The notes under the pieces: model-generated
Told to the model about the DNA's origin: nothing
Database searches by the model: none
Seen by the model: only the letters and a program-made list of their open reading frames with translations
Made by a program: the position numbers and the translations under genes
NCBI GenBank assembly: GCA_949751835.1
Contig: CATKHK010000133.1
Span: forward strand, 1 to 64,000
From: Blepharisma japonicum
Lineage: Eukaryota; Ciliophora; Heterotrichea; Heterotrichida; Blepharismidae
DNA: 64,000 bases
Direction: 5' to 3'
Shown: piece by piece, positions 30,995 through 41,815 of the stretch
Layout: the number at the start of each line of letters is the position of its first letter
Numbering within the stretch: position 1 is the first letter of the stretch

Positions 30995-33610
30995 ATGGCA
31001 AGAATAAGAAATCAATTTGAATCTCAACTCAGAGAGAAGCTTGAACAAAAATCAACAGCTTTTGTGTCTGAAGAAACTGTATTAATCAGAGCTTTCAAAT
31101 ATTTTGATCTTGATAATACAGAAACAGTAAGCTTAGACGAGTGGAAAAAAGCAATAGAAAAAATTGGAATCATTGTACAAGACCCAGAACAGATCATTGA
31201 GCTTTTCAATATATATGACGCTGATAGCTCTGGAGCTCTAGATTATAAAGAATTTGCAGCCTCAATATTTGGCCCTGACAGTGCTACTGGTCGAGCCTTA
31301 GGTCAAGGCGGTTATAGTAGCGCTGCACAGCTAGAAGCTGAACAAGCTTTAGAAAAACTCAGACAAAGGCTAGTAGCAAGAGGTTCCAGGGGTATTTTAG
31401 GCTTGGCGCGTCAGTTTAGGATAATAGATGACAACAATTCCAAAACCCTTGAATATGAAGAATTTTCTAAAGCAATCAGAGACTTTAGAGTTGAGCTTAA
31501 CGATGCTGAACTTCAAGCAAGCTTTAATTATATTGACAGAGATAGATCAGGATGCATCGATTATGATGAGTTTTTAAGAGCAGTTCGTGGCCCCATGAAC
31601 TCATTTAGGGTAAATTTAGTTAAAAAAGCTTTTAATAAGCTTGATAGGGATGGATCAGGGATTATTGATATTGACGATGTTAGAAATGTGTATAACGCCA
31701 AAGGCCACCCTGATGTAAAAAGTGGCAAAAAAACTGAGGACGAAATTTTAGGTGAATTTTTAGAAACTTTTGAAATGCATCATAATATTGATGGTATCAG
31801 AGACCAAAGGGTAACTCAAGAAGAGTTTTTAGAATATTATAATAATATTTCAGCCAGCGTAGACAATGACCAATATTTTGAGCTCATGATGAACAACACT
31901 TGGAAATTAAGAGAAGCTCCAGAATATACCAAAAATAAATCATGGTCCAATGTGCAAGATGAAGCTCCAAAGCGGGCTCCTTTAAAAGTTTCTAATAGTG
32001 CGCCAAGACAAGAAGATTCAGTCCCTGCAAAGGTTTCGAAGCCTTCATTTAATCCGACTCAACCATTATCAAAAAGTGCAGAACTTTTATTTGAAAGATT
32101 TAGAAATGCTTTGGCTACAAGAGGAGCTCGTGGAATTATAGGGATCCAGCGGCAATTTAAGATTATGGATGATGATAATTCTCACAATTTGTCACTATAT
32201 GAGTTCAAAAAGGCTTGCAAAGATTTCAGGGTTGATATAGCTGAAGATGATATAGAAAAACTGTTCAACAATCTTGATAAAGATAGAAGCGGTTCAGTTG
32301 ACTATGATGAGCTTGTTGTTGGTATCCGTGGCCCTCTAAATAGCGTCAGAAAAGGAATCGTCGCTCAAGCCTGGATGAAGCTTGACCGAGACAGAAGCGG
32401 AGTCGTCGACATCGACGATATCAGAGGAGTCTACGACGCAAGCAGACACCCTGACGTCAGGTCAGGCAAGAAATCTGAAGACGAAGTCTTAGGAGAATTC
32501 CTTGAAACCTTTGAAACCCACCACAATATAAGCGACTTGTCACAAAGAGACCGAAGGGTAACCAAGGAAGAATTCGAAGAATATTACACAAATATTTCAG
32601 CTAGCATTGACGATGACAGATATTTTGAACTTATGATGAATAATGCTTGGAAACTCCATGGGGATGGCCCTAAAAGAGATGCATGGGCTGGAAAATTCTC
32701 TGCGAGGGATTTTTCGCCTAATAGTAAGCAGCACTATAATGCGACTCATCATCCGAGCACTGTTGGAGGAACTGTAGCGAGCACTGCACCATTTGGAACT
32801 AGTGATGAACCTGTTGATTATTCGACAAGTTTGAGGCCGAATAGAGATGTAGACTTGTCGGCTGGACAAAGCATGCAAGCTGCAGGGATACCAAGCTGGC
32901 CTGGGCAGCCTCAGGTTTATACTACTGAACGCCAAGCTTCTTCGTCATCTGATACTAAAAGATCAATTAATCAGCTTTTTGATCTTTTAAAGGAAAAACT
33001 ATCATCTCGTGGAGCTCGAGGCTTTGTAGGCCTTGCTCGACAGTTTAAAATCATGGACGATGATGGCAGCAAAAATTTAGATTTCAATGAATTTAAAAAA
33101 GCACTAAAAGACTACAGATTAGATTTAGGAGATGAAGACACAAGAAGACTATTCAATTATATAGATGTCGATAGAAGTGGGTCTATTGATTATGAAGAGT
33201 TTATCCATAGATTGCGTGGAGAACTTAATGATGTTAGGAAACAGCTAATTATACAAGCTTATAATAAGCTTGATAGGAATGGGAATGGAATTGTAGACTT
33301 AGAAGATCTTAAAGGAGTTTACAAAGCGGATTCACATCCTGATGTAAGAACTGGGAAGAAGACTGAAGATGAAGTTTTATGTGAATTTTTGGATACCTTT
33401 GAAACTCATCATGCCCTCTACAAAGAAGACACCCGCGACCATAGAGTTTCAATTGAAGAATTTTTAGAGTATTATTCCCATGTTTCTGCTTCCATAGACG
33501 ATGACCGCTATTTTGAGCTTATGATGAAAAACTCCTGGAACTTTGAAAACAAGTCCTACCAAAAAGGCTGGGGAGGGGATTATACAGAGCCAGCCCAGCG
33601 TCGTAGATAA
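30995..33610 (+). CDS. Triple calcyphosine-like EF-hand protein
   Basis: 871 residues, no TGA. An N-terminal EF-hand pair ([28 protein letters not shown]) is followed by three tandem modules at about 117-305, 364-555 and 657-850. Each has a (G/S)RGxxGLARQF helix, EF-hands such as [13 protein letters not shown] and [12 protein letters not shown], the SGKKTEDE(I/V)LGEFLETFE block and a C-terminal RVTxEEFxEYYxxxSASIDxDxYFELMM segment. This is the calcyphosine/CAPSL pattern, normally a single module of about 190-220 residues. Most loops keep full Asp/Asn/Ser/Glu ligands, so many calcium ions could bind. Probably cortical or ciliary. Bases about 32340-32590 have C-ending codons unlike the rest. 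Confidence 0.85.
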   Translation: MARIRNQFESQLREKLEQKSTAFVSEETVLIRAFKYFDLDNTETVSLDEWKKAIEKIGIIVQDPEQIIELFNIYDADSSGALDYKEFAASIFGPDSATGRALGQGGYSSAAQLEAEQALEKLRQRLVARGSRGILGLARQFRIIDDNNSKTLEYEEFSKAIRDFRVELNDAELQASFNYIDRDRSGCIDYDEFLRAVRGPMNSFRVNLVKKAFNKLDRDGSGIIDIDDVRNVYNAKGHPDVKSGKKTEDEILGEFLETFEMHHNIDGIRDQRVTQEEFLEYYNNISASVDNDQYFELMMNNTWKLREAPEYTKNKSWSNVQDEAPKRAPLKVSNSAPRQEDSVPAKVSKPSFNPTQPLSKSAELLFERFRNALATRGARGIIGIQRQFKIMDDDNSHNLSLYEFKKACKDFRVDIAEDDIEKLFNNLDKDRSGSVDYDELVVGIRGPLNSVRKGIVAQAWMKLDRDRSGVVDIDDIRGVYDASRHPDVRSGKKSEDEVLGEFLETFETHHNISDLSQRDRRVTKEEFEEYYTNISASIDDDRYFELMMNNAWKLHGDGPKRDAWAGKFSARDFSPNSKQHYNATHHPSTVGGTVASTAPFGTSDEPVDYSTSLRPNRDVDLSAGQSMQAAGIPSWPGQPQVYTTERQASSSSDTKRSINQLFDLLKEKLSSRGARGFVGLARQFKIMDDDGSKNLDFNEFKKALKDYRLDLGDEDTRRLFNYIDVDRSGSIDYEEFIHRLRGELNDVRKQLIIQAYNKLDRNGNGIVDLEDLKGVYKADSHPDVRTGKKTEDEVLCEFLDTFETHHALYKEDTRDHRVSIEEFLEYYSHVSASIDDDRYFELMMKNSWNFENKSYQKGWGGDYTEPAQRRR

Positions 33611-33654
33611 ATATTTTATTTAAATTTAATTTCTTAGATGTCAGTTATTTAAAT

Positions 33655-34089
33655 ATGAAGCGAACCAAAGAAAATTGGATTGAAGGGCATCCACAGGATC
33701 GCAATGGCATTTCTGGGTGCCGTATATTCGATGGGGAAGATTTGCATTATCAAGAAAGGAAAAGAGCCCAGCAAGAAACCCAAAAGAAGTGGATTGAAGA
33801 ACAAAAGAGAGAAAACGAAGAAAAAAAGCGAAGAGAAGAGGAGGAAGAAAGACAATATGCTTTTCAAACTCAGCAGGCAAACAGAATGAGAGGGCTCCTT
33901 GAAGATGATTTGGAAAGTAAAAAAAGAATGATGCAATCCTCAACTAAAGATGCCAACCTCCAATTAAGCCGTGAAAAGAAAGAAAAAGAACGCTATGAAA
34001 AGTCGCTAAAACTTAGAGAAGAAAATCAAGATTTATTAGAACAGAAAACAATAAGACAGGTCCCTCCATATGAAAACCCACTTGAATAG
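33655..34089 (+). CDS. Short RIB43A-like coiled-coil protein
   Basis: 144 residues, highly charged helix. The early block DRNGISGCRIFDGEDLHYQE followed by RKRAQQETQKKWIEEQ resembles the RIB43A/RIBC signature (cysteine, F.GED, then R..Q...W...Q). RIB43A proteins lie in the A-tubule ribbon of axonemal and basal-body microtubules. Family members are usually about 380 residues; here both the N-terminal helix and the C-terminal part are missing, and in-frame stops flank the gene, so it is either a naturally short paralogue or a fragment. Convergent with the acyltransferase gene at 13 bp. Confidence 0.55.
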   Translation: MKRTKENWIEGHPQDRNGISGCRIFDGEDLHYQERKRAQQETQKKWIEEQKRENEEKKRREEEEERQYAFQTQQANRMRGLLEDDLESKKRMMQSSTKDANLQLSREKKEKERYEKSLKLREENQDLLEQKTIRQVPPYENPLE

Positions 34090-34102
34090 ATTATTAATAG
34101 AA

Positions 34103-36091
34103 TTACGGATTAACTAAAAGTAATGGCTCGTCCTGGGTATTTTTCGGTCTTGAAAATGCATTTGCTAAGAAATTCTTGAAGGGTGCTTCTATTAATAAAT
34201 AGAGAATCAGGCCGAAAAAGTAGCTGCAAAATAGAATATAAATAAAATCTGAAAATTGGTTAAGGGTTGTGAAAACATAGCCGTACTCTTCAGCTGAAAA
34301 AAGACCGTAAACTACAGCTAAATGGACAAGAAAAGTGCTAAATGTTAGGTTGGAAAATGGGATCCAGCCTTTTCAGCTTAAAAATGTAGTAATTATAGAG
34401 AGATGATCTAATAGTAACGGAAGAAACATCATACTATATGATAGACCTATGAAAATGCCATTTGTAGCAAAAGAGAGAATATTTCCTGTCCTTGAGTATC
34501 CTTGGAAATCATTATCTTTGTCAGAATAGCATGGCATTTGTCCAAAAATCTGCAAGTTTAATAATCCTAGCCCTATGACAAATGATAAAACTGCCCCATA
34601 TCTCTTTTCTTGATAAATCCCCACTATTTGTTTTCCAAAATCATCAAATATTCTTTCGCTTTTACTTTGTAAAAATATTATTGCACACAAAAATCCAAAT
34701 AAATATACAGTTACCCTACAATATGGTTTAACAAAGAAAATTTGATTGGTCTCATTGGTAATATTTTTTTCTGCGACAAAAGCTATAGAAATCTCATATT
34801 CAGCAGCAAGAATAATCCTTAGCACAAATTCAGATAAAAATACGACAGATGCGGCGATCCATGAGAATTTTTTAGGATAATAGCAGTAAATTGTGATAAA
34901 AACTATTCCGAATAAAAATAACTGAAGCTCTGAAGCAATATACCATGTTTGGCTTATACAATGACTACCCATACCACCAGGTATAAAATTGTTGAGGAAA
35001 AGTAAATTTGCCCACCAATATTTTTCGCAGTCTTTGGTTAAGTATTCATCAACGAAATGCCAGTTTGGCCCTGAACCCATTGCAGGAACTACAGAAATTA
35101 CAAAAACTAGCATAAAAATGTAGGCTGGGACTGTTTTGACTATTTTTCTTAGAGTCTTGAAACCCCATCTAAAGCTTTTAGGAGAATTTTGGATCTCTTT
35201 GAGTGATAAATATCCCATAAAAAATCCACAAATCCACACAAATGTGTCAACTGCGTAGAATCCTCCATAATCAAAAGCAGTGCTAGCTCATCCAAAAATA
35301 TAAGGAATATCTTCCGCATTTATAACAGCCCATTGCACTCTTGCCAAAAATACTTGCACAAGAATAACCCATCCTAAACTCATAACTCTAATCCCATCAA
35401 AAATACTTAAATTTTCATTAAATTTTGTATCAAAAAGTTTTTCCCAATTTTTTATCATTGAAAAATTGATGAAAAAATATTTTAGTCTTGGCGATAAAAT
35501 ATGTGACTTTTGAGGGAAATTCAAAGAAATATCAACCATTTCAGATTTTTCTGTGAGCTCAACCATGATTTCTTTTTCTTCTTCTATTATTTTTTGTTTT
35601 TTTGGCTTATCTAGATGCTCAATCAAAGTTCCAACAAACACAAGAATAGCAAAGAAAAAAGTAATAGCGATTACAAATCCTCCAAAAACTGACAAATTGT
35701 GTTCTGTTGGGGAATTTATTTCAAAATTTAAGTTAGAAGCTTTGAGAATACGTAAATCCAAATGAGGACTAGGATGCCCTCGAATTAATTCTTTAATTGA
35801 GTCTGCGTCACAGTCTTTAGGAACACATAACCCTAAATAAATTTCTAAAATATCCATTGGAGTTCTTAACAGAAGATATTGAGAATCCTCTACACCTAAG
35901 CATAAATTATATAGCCCTAAATCATTGCTATCTCTCCCTGAATAATACAATCTTTTCACTGGAGAAATGCTAGTAACATTTCCAGTCAAAAACTGCAAAA
36001 TTGCTGCAGCATCAGATTCTAGTGATTGTTTACATTTCTCAAGATTTGCAAAGGTCGAGATAATTCAAAGGAGAGTTATAATTAATTTCAT
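34103..36091 (-). CDS. NRF-6-type membrane acyltransferase (acyltransferase 3)
   Basis: 662 residues with three or more TGA as Trp. The ATG at 36091 gives a signal peptide (MKLIITLLWIISTFANLEKC). An extracellular NRF-like domain follows (YSGRDSNDLGLYNLCLGVED; YLGLCVPKDCDADSIKELI), then about ten membrane segments of the acyltransferase 3 fold, with NLSIFDGIRVMSLGWVILVQ, DTFVWICGFFMGY, SQTWYIASELQLFLFGI and a final helix pair (FSNLTFSTFLVHLAVVYGLF). Related to nematode nose-resistant-to-fluoxetine and insect proteins; the acyl acceptor is unknown. The usual FDGxR and membrane His (FLVH) motifs are present, so activity is plausible. Confidence 0.85.
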
Positions 36092-36226
36092 GTTTAATTA
36101 TATAAATCATATCATAAAAATAAAATTTATTATCCTCAAGAATGAGCAGCAACTTTTATTAAAACTAATTTACAAAATATTAGTAATTTCCTATGATTCT
36201 TCCTTCGATTTAAAATATTTGATAAA

Positions 36227-37900
36227 ATGGAAGACCCAACTACCCATATTCAAGATAATCTTGATTTCGCTGAAATTGCTGCATACAATGTAATACAGAG
36301 CATATATTCTTTAGGGGGCGAAATTCTCTATGATCACTACATTGAGCAAAAATCAGTTTCTTTTGCAGTTCAAAATCTTCAATCTATATTGGCAAACACT
36401 TTGGAAGCCCATTATGTCAGGCATGACCTTGGAGATCCAGAAATTTGAAAAGATGATGAAGAGCCAGTTCCTTGCAAAATAGACTCATGGGCTCGAAACT
36501 CCATCCCAGTCAAAAAAAAGATAAAAATGCCGTCAGTTGAAACAACAACTCAACAAATTCCAGCTGACATGAAAAGTGTAAAAAGCTTTAAATCTAGCAG
36601 ATCAGCATTTACTCAAGTAAAACAACTAAATAAAACAAAAACACTTAGAGGAATGCAAGGAGAAGTTATTGAAGAAACCAAAGGCCAGCCAATTCCTATA
36701 CAGCAAGAAAATGAAATCATCTCAGAGGAAGAAGAACAAATGAGGCAGAGAAAAGAAAGAGAAATGAAAAGGAAAAGAGAAGAAAGAGAAAGAATTAGAC
36801 AAAGAAAAGAAGAAGAGGACGAAAAAGAGAAAAAAATTGTAAAAGAAGCTGAAGATTTGAAAAATAAAACTTTTACCTATGACAACAAAGGAAAACTTGT
36901 GATTGTAAATCCCTTAAAATATGACACAATCCCACCTACTGCATTAGTAGTAAAATATACTCTCCCTGTCCCTATAGTAGAAGAAAACCCAAAAGAACAA
37001 AAAAAGCCTAAAAAAGACCAAACCAAAGAATTTTCTATTGTGAAAGCGAGAAAGCAAGTTCCAGTACAAGAGCAAGAATGGGTTAAAAATGTAACATCAG
37101 TGGCACCTCCTATATTTGATTCTATAAAATTAAACACTGGAGTATCAATAATAGAAGGAGGAAGAACTAAATATCCAAACCCTCAAGCAGGAGGAGATCT
37201 AAAGACAATGACTAGGAGAGAATATAGGACACTCTCAGAGCATAGGCCAAACCCTTCAATTATGAATCTCGCAGATAATCTTAATCAGTCTATTGATAAA
37301 AGATCTCCAAGAAGCAGTCAAGAATCTTTCAAGCCAGGCAGTAATAACACACAAAGTAAAAAGGATTTACTAGAAAGCATCCCAGACTTCGAAGAACCAA
37401 ACCGTGATGTTGAAGAGTTATCAGAAGAAGAGTCAATAACAGGAAGCAAGTCAGTAAAAATACCAAGATCCAACGCATCTAATAAAGATCGAATTTTGCA
37501 CTATGACCAAACAATTGAAGAAACTGAAGAAATGAATCCTGTTGAAAAATTCAATGTATCAATCTTAAAAAATAAACAATGGGGTACCAACCCTCCATTT
37601 AAGCAAGCTTTTCTCCCAGACAAAATTCCTAAAAAGCATCCAAGTGATAAAGAAGCTTGGAGACTTTATGCAGACCAGATAAAGAAACCCAAAGATGACC
37701 CATTCGCATCAGTTAAAGAACTTTGGGAAAAAAGAAGTTCTTCACTTAAGAGGCCTCGAGATCGACCTTTTATCGAGCGTGTTGAAAAGAAAAAAAGAAT
37801 GCCACCTCCTCCATTTGGACAATCTATGGTCAACCATTTGCCGGAAACTACAGGAGTTGCTTCATCTGGAGCTTATTTATCAGCAGATTTTAACTCATAA
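36227..37900 (+). CDS. C2orf81-like protein
   Basis: 557 residues, one TGA as Trp at 36446. The N-terminal helix (AAYNVIQSIYSLGGEILYDH) is followed by WKDDEEPVPCKIDSWARNSI, closely matching the W.EDEEP...DSWA...VPV block of vertebrate C2orf81, a cilium/sperm-enriched protein of unknown role. Then come a Glu/Arg-rich single helix (about 170-215), low-complexity Lys/Pro and Ser stretches, and a C-terminal RLYADQIKKPKDDPFASVKE segment. Here the TGA reads as the motif's own tryptophan. Divergent from the acyltransferase across 135 bp and convergent with the next gene at 14 bp. Confidence 0.65.
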
Positions 37901-37914
37901 TTTTTTGATAATTA

Positions 37915-38370
37915 TTAGATTCTGTATTTTCTCTTCCAATCTGCTTCTAAGACCCTCATTTGCCACTCCTCGTTTATTTTTAGCAGCTCATAATGATTTG
38001 TATCAAGGATTTCATCGTCACTTCTAACTACTGAGCCGACTCCCATGAAAAATCCAAATGATAGGCCCATAATTGCACCTGATATAGGAATATAAATAGG
38101 ATTTTTTGTTTTCCATGCTGCGAGAATGCCAGAAAGTGAGCCAAAAATTCCTCCGACGATCCCACCCATTTTGAAGCCTTGTATGAATTTTTCAGAAAAA
38201 CCTTCTTTTCCTATGAAAGTAGATTTTAAGCGATTCCATTTAGCAAGGAGGCGGCTTGGTTTTTTTTTTGATTCTCCAAAGTTTTCAAGAGCGTAAGGAT
38301 CTTTTGCTTGGTCTTCTTTGGATTGTTTGACTAGATCTTGGAAATATGATGAGCTTGGTTTATCTGACAT
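37915..38370 (-). CDS. ROMO1/Mgr2-like mitochondrial inner-membrane protein
   Basis: 151 residues. The core about 65-115 has two hydrophobic segments full of small residues: FKMGGIVGGIFGSLSGILAA and IPISGAIMGLSFGFFMGVGS followed by VVRS. The K-M-G-x3-G-x3-G and G-x2-F-G-F-M-x2-G-x4-R spacing resembles ROMO1/Mgr2, a small TIM23-associated subunit controlling lateral sorting at the inner membrane. ROMO1 is about 80 residues; here about 60 polar N-terminal and 35 charged C-terminal residues are added. Alternative: another glycine-zipper membrane protein. No targeting signal is obvious, as in ROMO1. Confidence 0.5.
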   Translation of the reverse strand: MSDKPSSSYFQDLVKQSKEDQAKDPYALENFGESKKKPSRLLAKWNRLKSTFIGKEGFSEKFIQGFKMGGIVGGIFGSLSGILAAWKTKNPIYIPISGAIMGLSFGFFMGVGSVVRSDDEILDTNHYELLKINEEWQMRVLEADWKRKYRI

Positions 38371-38662
38371 ATTTTTATGGTAAGAGATAGAAAGTTTTTA
38401 TTGAGTTTTGCTATAATATAATAGTAAGCTAGGCTTTAAGTGTGCTCATCAAGTTTTATTTCCTTTATTATAAGTTTTATATGTCATAATTGCTCATTTT
38501 TTATGATTGGCTATATATGAGGTTAAAATTTACTTAAAAAGCTTGAGTAAGCGTATAAAACTACTCCTAAAACAACTATTCTTCCAAAAATCTTTATTTT
38601 AAAAAATCCAGTAAATTATCCTACTTAATTTAACTATTTTATTATATGAATATTTTCATATT

Positions 38663-39508
38663 ATGCTAAGAGCACTTTTAAGACACACAGGATCGAAGCC
38701 TCTTATTCGAAGCCCTTTACAGTGATCAAACATTGCTAGGCTCATCATTTCTCAAGACCATTCTCTAGCCAATCAGATCTACAACTCAGTTGTAGAAAAG
38801 CACAAAAAATCATTTCAAAAATTAAACCTAAAACAGCATGATAGGATTATCGATCTCATCATTTCCGCATATATGAAAGAGCCAGCCAATGAAGCTTTAA
38901 AAGCAAGACTCACTGACTTTCAAGAAATCTTTGAAGAAAATGAAGGGCGGCTGAGGATTTCTCGAGCTTGAATTGACGCAATTCAGCAGGAAACCAAAAT
39001 CAAGCTATTTCCCGACCGCTTGCTAAAAATCCCCGACAGAAATCTAGATAACAGACATTATGCAGAAATTATTCACAATATGCACACAGCGGCTTATAAT
39101 ATCATGACCTATAAAAAACTAGAACCAACAATGAACTTTTTTTATAGAGGAATTTTTCCAGTTCATGATAAACTTGAACTGAAAGGGAATTTAGGAGACA
39201 AACTAAGGCTAGAAAATGACGAAATTAAGTTAAAAGATGAAGTACATATAAGGTGCTGCTCATTGAAGCCTCATGCATGTGAAAATTATGATTTTGACCC
39301 AAGTCCTAATGTAACTTTTATTATTGCACGAGGGATGGATGATAATGGAAAGCAGTCTATATGTGTAATGCCTACTGTGCTGTTTTCTGTGCATGATTTG
39401 CCAAAATTTAGGTATAAAGGCAATGCTGAGCCAGATAGTATTTTTCTCATTAATAAGGCGAAGTTGAAAGAGTTTTTTTATTTATTTGAACAAGAATTGG
39501 TCCGATAA
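38663..39508 (+). CDS. Putative mitochondrial protein, unrecognised
   Basis: 281 residues; TGA as Trp twice (38723 and 38969). The ATG at 38663, upstream of the TGA-free part, provides a typical mitochondrial presequence (MLRALLRHTGSKPLIRSPLQ, Arg/Leu-rich without acids). The body is soluble: a helical N-terminal half (VVEKHKKSFQKLNLKQHD) and a beta-rich C-terminal half (VHIRCCSLKPHACENYDFDP, NVTFIIARGMDDNGKQSICV). No family recognised. Convergent with the next gene at 13 bp. Confidence 0.6.
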
Positions 39509-39521
39509 TTAATTTAATATT

Positions 39522-39926
39522 TTATCAATAATACCTTTCAAGAGATTTATTCCGAGCTGAAATTCTGCTTTTTTGCTTTGTTCTTCTAAAAGGCAAAGGG
39601 CTAATAGCGCTTGCTGAGGCATTTAATTCCATTTCTTTCTTGCTTGGCTTATTTTTTTTATTTTTTGGGCTTATTTGAGTTTGGCTTAAAGCTACACTAA
39701 AAGAATAAGGAACTGGAAAAACATATACACTTGTAGGGCTGCAGTCTACAGATTGCGTTCTTATTTTAGGTGATTGTGAAGACCTTCTTCGATTTAGAGT
39801 CCTAAAGGCTCTTGGTGGTGTCGGTGCTCTTGGTTTTAAAGGAGATGTAATTCGTGAATATTTTGGAAGATTTCTTTCAAAGGAGTAGACATGAGTATAA
39901 TACTTAGGATCATCAAAAGATTCCAT
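39522..39926 (-). CDS. Basic Ser/Pro-rich protein, unrecognised
   Basis: 134 residues; its final residue is a TGA-coded Trp followed by TAA. Mostly disordered and basic, with SP/TP sites (SRITSPLKPRAPTPPR, LNRRRSSQSPKIR) and KRRT-type basic patches. The first part of the gene recurs as a fragment at 41065-41186 in the duplicated block. No domain recognised; phosphorylation-regulated cytoskeletal or nuclear proteins look like this, but there is no direct evidence. Confidence 0.55.
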
Positions 39927-40001
39927 TTCTATCAGTCTAACTGAAACAAAGTTAATTATATATTAAGTTATACAAAAATAATATTAATCTAATAGATTTC
40001 T

Positions 40002-40613
40002 TTATAAAGTTTGTGCATCCCAAAAAGCAACTAATGATAAACAGCACAAAGCGCAGCACAAAACCCAACATGTCCCTAAATACCCTAATATTAAAACAGA
40101 AGTATAGATAGATACCTCAGTGTCACAGTCATCTGATTGCAAAAGTCACACAGCACCTAATATAAAGATAATAAGTCTAAGCAGTACGTAGATTCAATCA
40201 CAAGTAATATATAAACACTGTGCCAGATTTGGCTGATTTGCATACTCCGCCCAAAGTTTTGAGTGCCGAATTGTAAATTTGAAGGTAAAATAAATGATTT
40301 GAAAAAACACAGAGATAACCGTTGAGTAGAAAACTATTTGGAGGAAAAGCATCACGTTATCGTCACAGGAATATTGTAGCATCAGAGGAGTAATGATGAT
40401 AACTGCGACTCTCATAATAAACCAAGACATGGAAAGGGCAAAAATTGTTCTTGGGCTAATTACAACCATAATAATTAATTGAAAAAGCCTAAAGTTTCTA
40501 ATATGATATACAGATTTATAGACATATTTTATTAGTTGATGCTGGGAAAAAGGTTTAATTGTTTTATATATAATTGTAATAGGATCAATATTTTTTGTAA
40601 GCGTTTCAAACAT
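40002..40613 (-). CDS. Multi-pass membrane protein, full-length copy
   Basis: 203 residues; two TGA as Trp. A basic amphipathic N-terminus (MFETLTKNIDPITIIYKTIK) precedes four or five hydrophobic segments: LFQLIIMVVI, MSWFIMRVAVIIITPLML, MLFLQIVFYSTVISVFFQII, a segment around WIYVLLRLIIFILGAVW, and TSVLILGYLGTCWVLCCALC. The arrangement (CDDN loop, IRHS after TM3, SDDC before the last helix) is reminiscent of the membrane parts of ciliate TM-RING proteins, but no RING is present. Paralogue at 41262. Its ATG lies 9 bp from the ATG of a divergent LRR-gene stub. Confidence 0.65.
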
Positions 40614-40622
40614 AATAAAATC

Positions 40623-40835
40623 ATGGATACTGAGGTTTACCGCTTATAAACTGAAGCCAAAGAAATTCATCGTCTACTGCTGCTACTACACCCTTGCGGG
40701 ATCCTATCTTGACGCCAGCACAATTGCCATCAAACTAGCTGCCCAGCTAGAGAAAAGCTGGAAAATGCCTAAAAAATAAAATTAATCATAGATCAGGTTG
40801 AATTGATCTTGCCAGTTTCCATAAGGATCTAAATA
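40623..40835 (+). pseudogene. 5' stub of an LRR gene (partner 41816)
   Basis: Repeats the first ~210 bases of the LRR gene at 41816, including NSSSTAATTPL-coding sequence in a shifted frame, then loses homology. No open frame. A product of the block duplication. The following ~200 bp to the next block are AT-rich. Confidence 0.75.
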
Positions 40836-41064
40836 ACAGATTATTTCTTTTTAAACATAATAAATATTTTCAAAGTAGCAGCATTTCCTCAATTTTTCTA
40901 TTAAAATAACTCCATCTACTAATATAAAAAGAAATATATAATTTTATATATAGTTATCATATATTTTTAATATAATTAGCAAGATAATATTGGAAAATAA
41001 TAATTATAAAATTATTGTTTGGGAAAGTACTTGGAAAAAACATATAAGGGATTTTTTGCTGGGC

Positions 41065-41186
41065 AACCCATCCTAAAGGCTCTTGGTGATATCGGTGCTC
41101 CTTGGTTTCAAAGGAAATGTAATTCGTGAATATTATGAAGATTTCTTTCAAATGAATATAATACTAAGATCATCAAAAGATTCCAT
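41065..41186 (-). pseudogene. 5' fragment of the 39522-39926 gene
   Basis: About 120 bases similar to the start of that gene (ATG at the same place relative to the block), with small indels that destroy the frame. Confidence 0.65.
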
Positions 41187-41261
41187 TTCTATCAGTCTAA
41201 CTAAAACAAAATTAATTATATATTAAGTTATTGAAAAATCATATTGATCCAATATATTTAT

Positions 41262-41738
41262 TTATAAAGTTTGTGCATCCCACCAAGCTACAAATGCAGA
41301 CAAGCACCCAGCCCAGCACAAAACCCAGCATGTCCCAAAATACCCTAATATTACAACAGAAGTATAGATAGACACCTCACTGTCACAGTCATCTGATTGC
41401 AATAGTCACACAGAGCCTAATATAAAAATAATAAGTCTAAACAATCCATAGACCAAATAATCACAAGAAATATATAAAATCTGTACCAGAGTTGCGCGAT
41501 TTGTACACCTCGCGGTAAGTTTTGAGTGCCGAATTGTGAATTTGAAGGCAAAATAAATGATTTGAAAAAACACAGAGATAATCGTTGAGTAGAAAACTAT
41601 TTGGAGGAAAAGCATCACGTTATCGTCGCAGGAATATTGTAGCATCAGAGGAGTAATGATGATAACTGCGACTCTCATAATAAACCAAGACATGGAAAGG
41701 GCAAAAGCAGTTCGTGAGCTAATTAACTCAAAATCCAT
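41262..41738 (-). CDS. Multi-pass membrane protein, N-terminally shortened copy
   Basis: 158 residues from the ATG at 41738; about 85% similar to the last ~150 residues of the product of 40002-40613. About 130 bases coding the paralogue's N-terminal ~50 residues and first hydrophobic segment are missing; the original ATG position (about 41806) now opens only an 11-codon frame. The remaining frame is open with one TGA as Trp and keeps MSWFIMRVAVIIITPLML and the SDDCDSEVS loop. Whether the shortened protein is made is uncertain; treat as possible pseudogene. Confidence 0.5.
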
Positions 41739-41815
41739 AATAATTAATTGAAAAAAGCTTAAATTTTCTATTATGATAAATATTTTTTTGTAAACGTTTC
41801 AAACATAATAAAGTC

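Larger units (their letters stand above)
39800..40835. repeat. 1-kb duplicated block, copy 1
   Basis: Matches 41065-42040 throughout: the 5' part of the 39522 gene, the membrane gene 40002-40613, and the 5' end of an LRR gene. Copy 1 keeps the first two genes whole but only a stub of the third. Confidence 0.85.
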
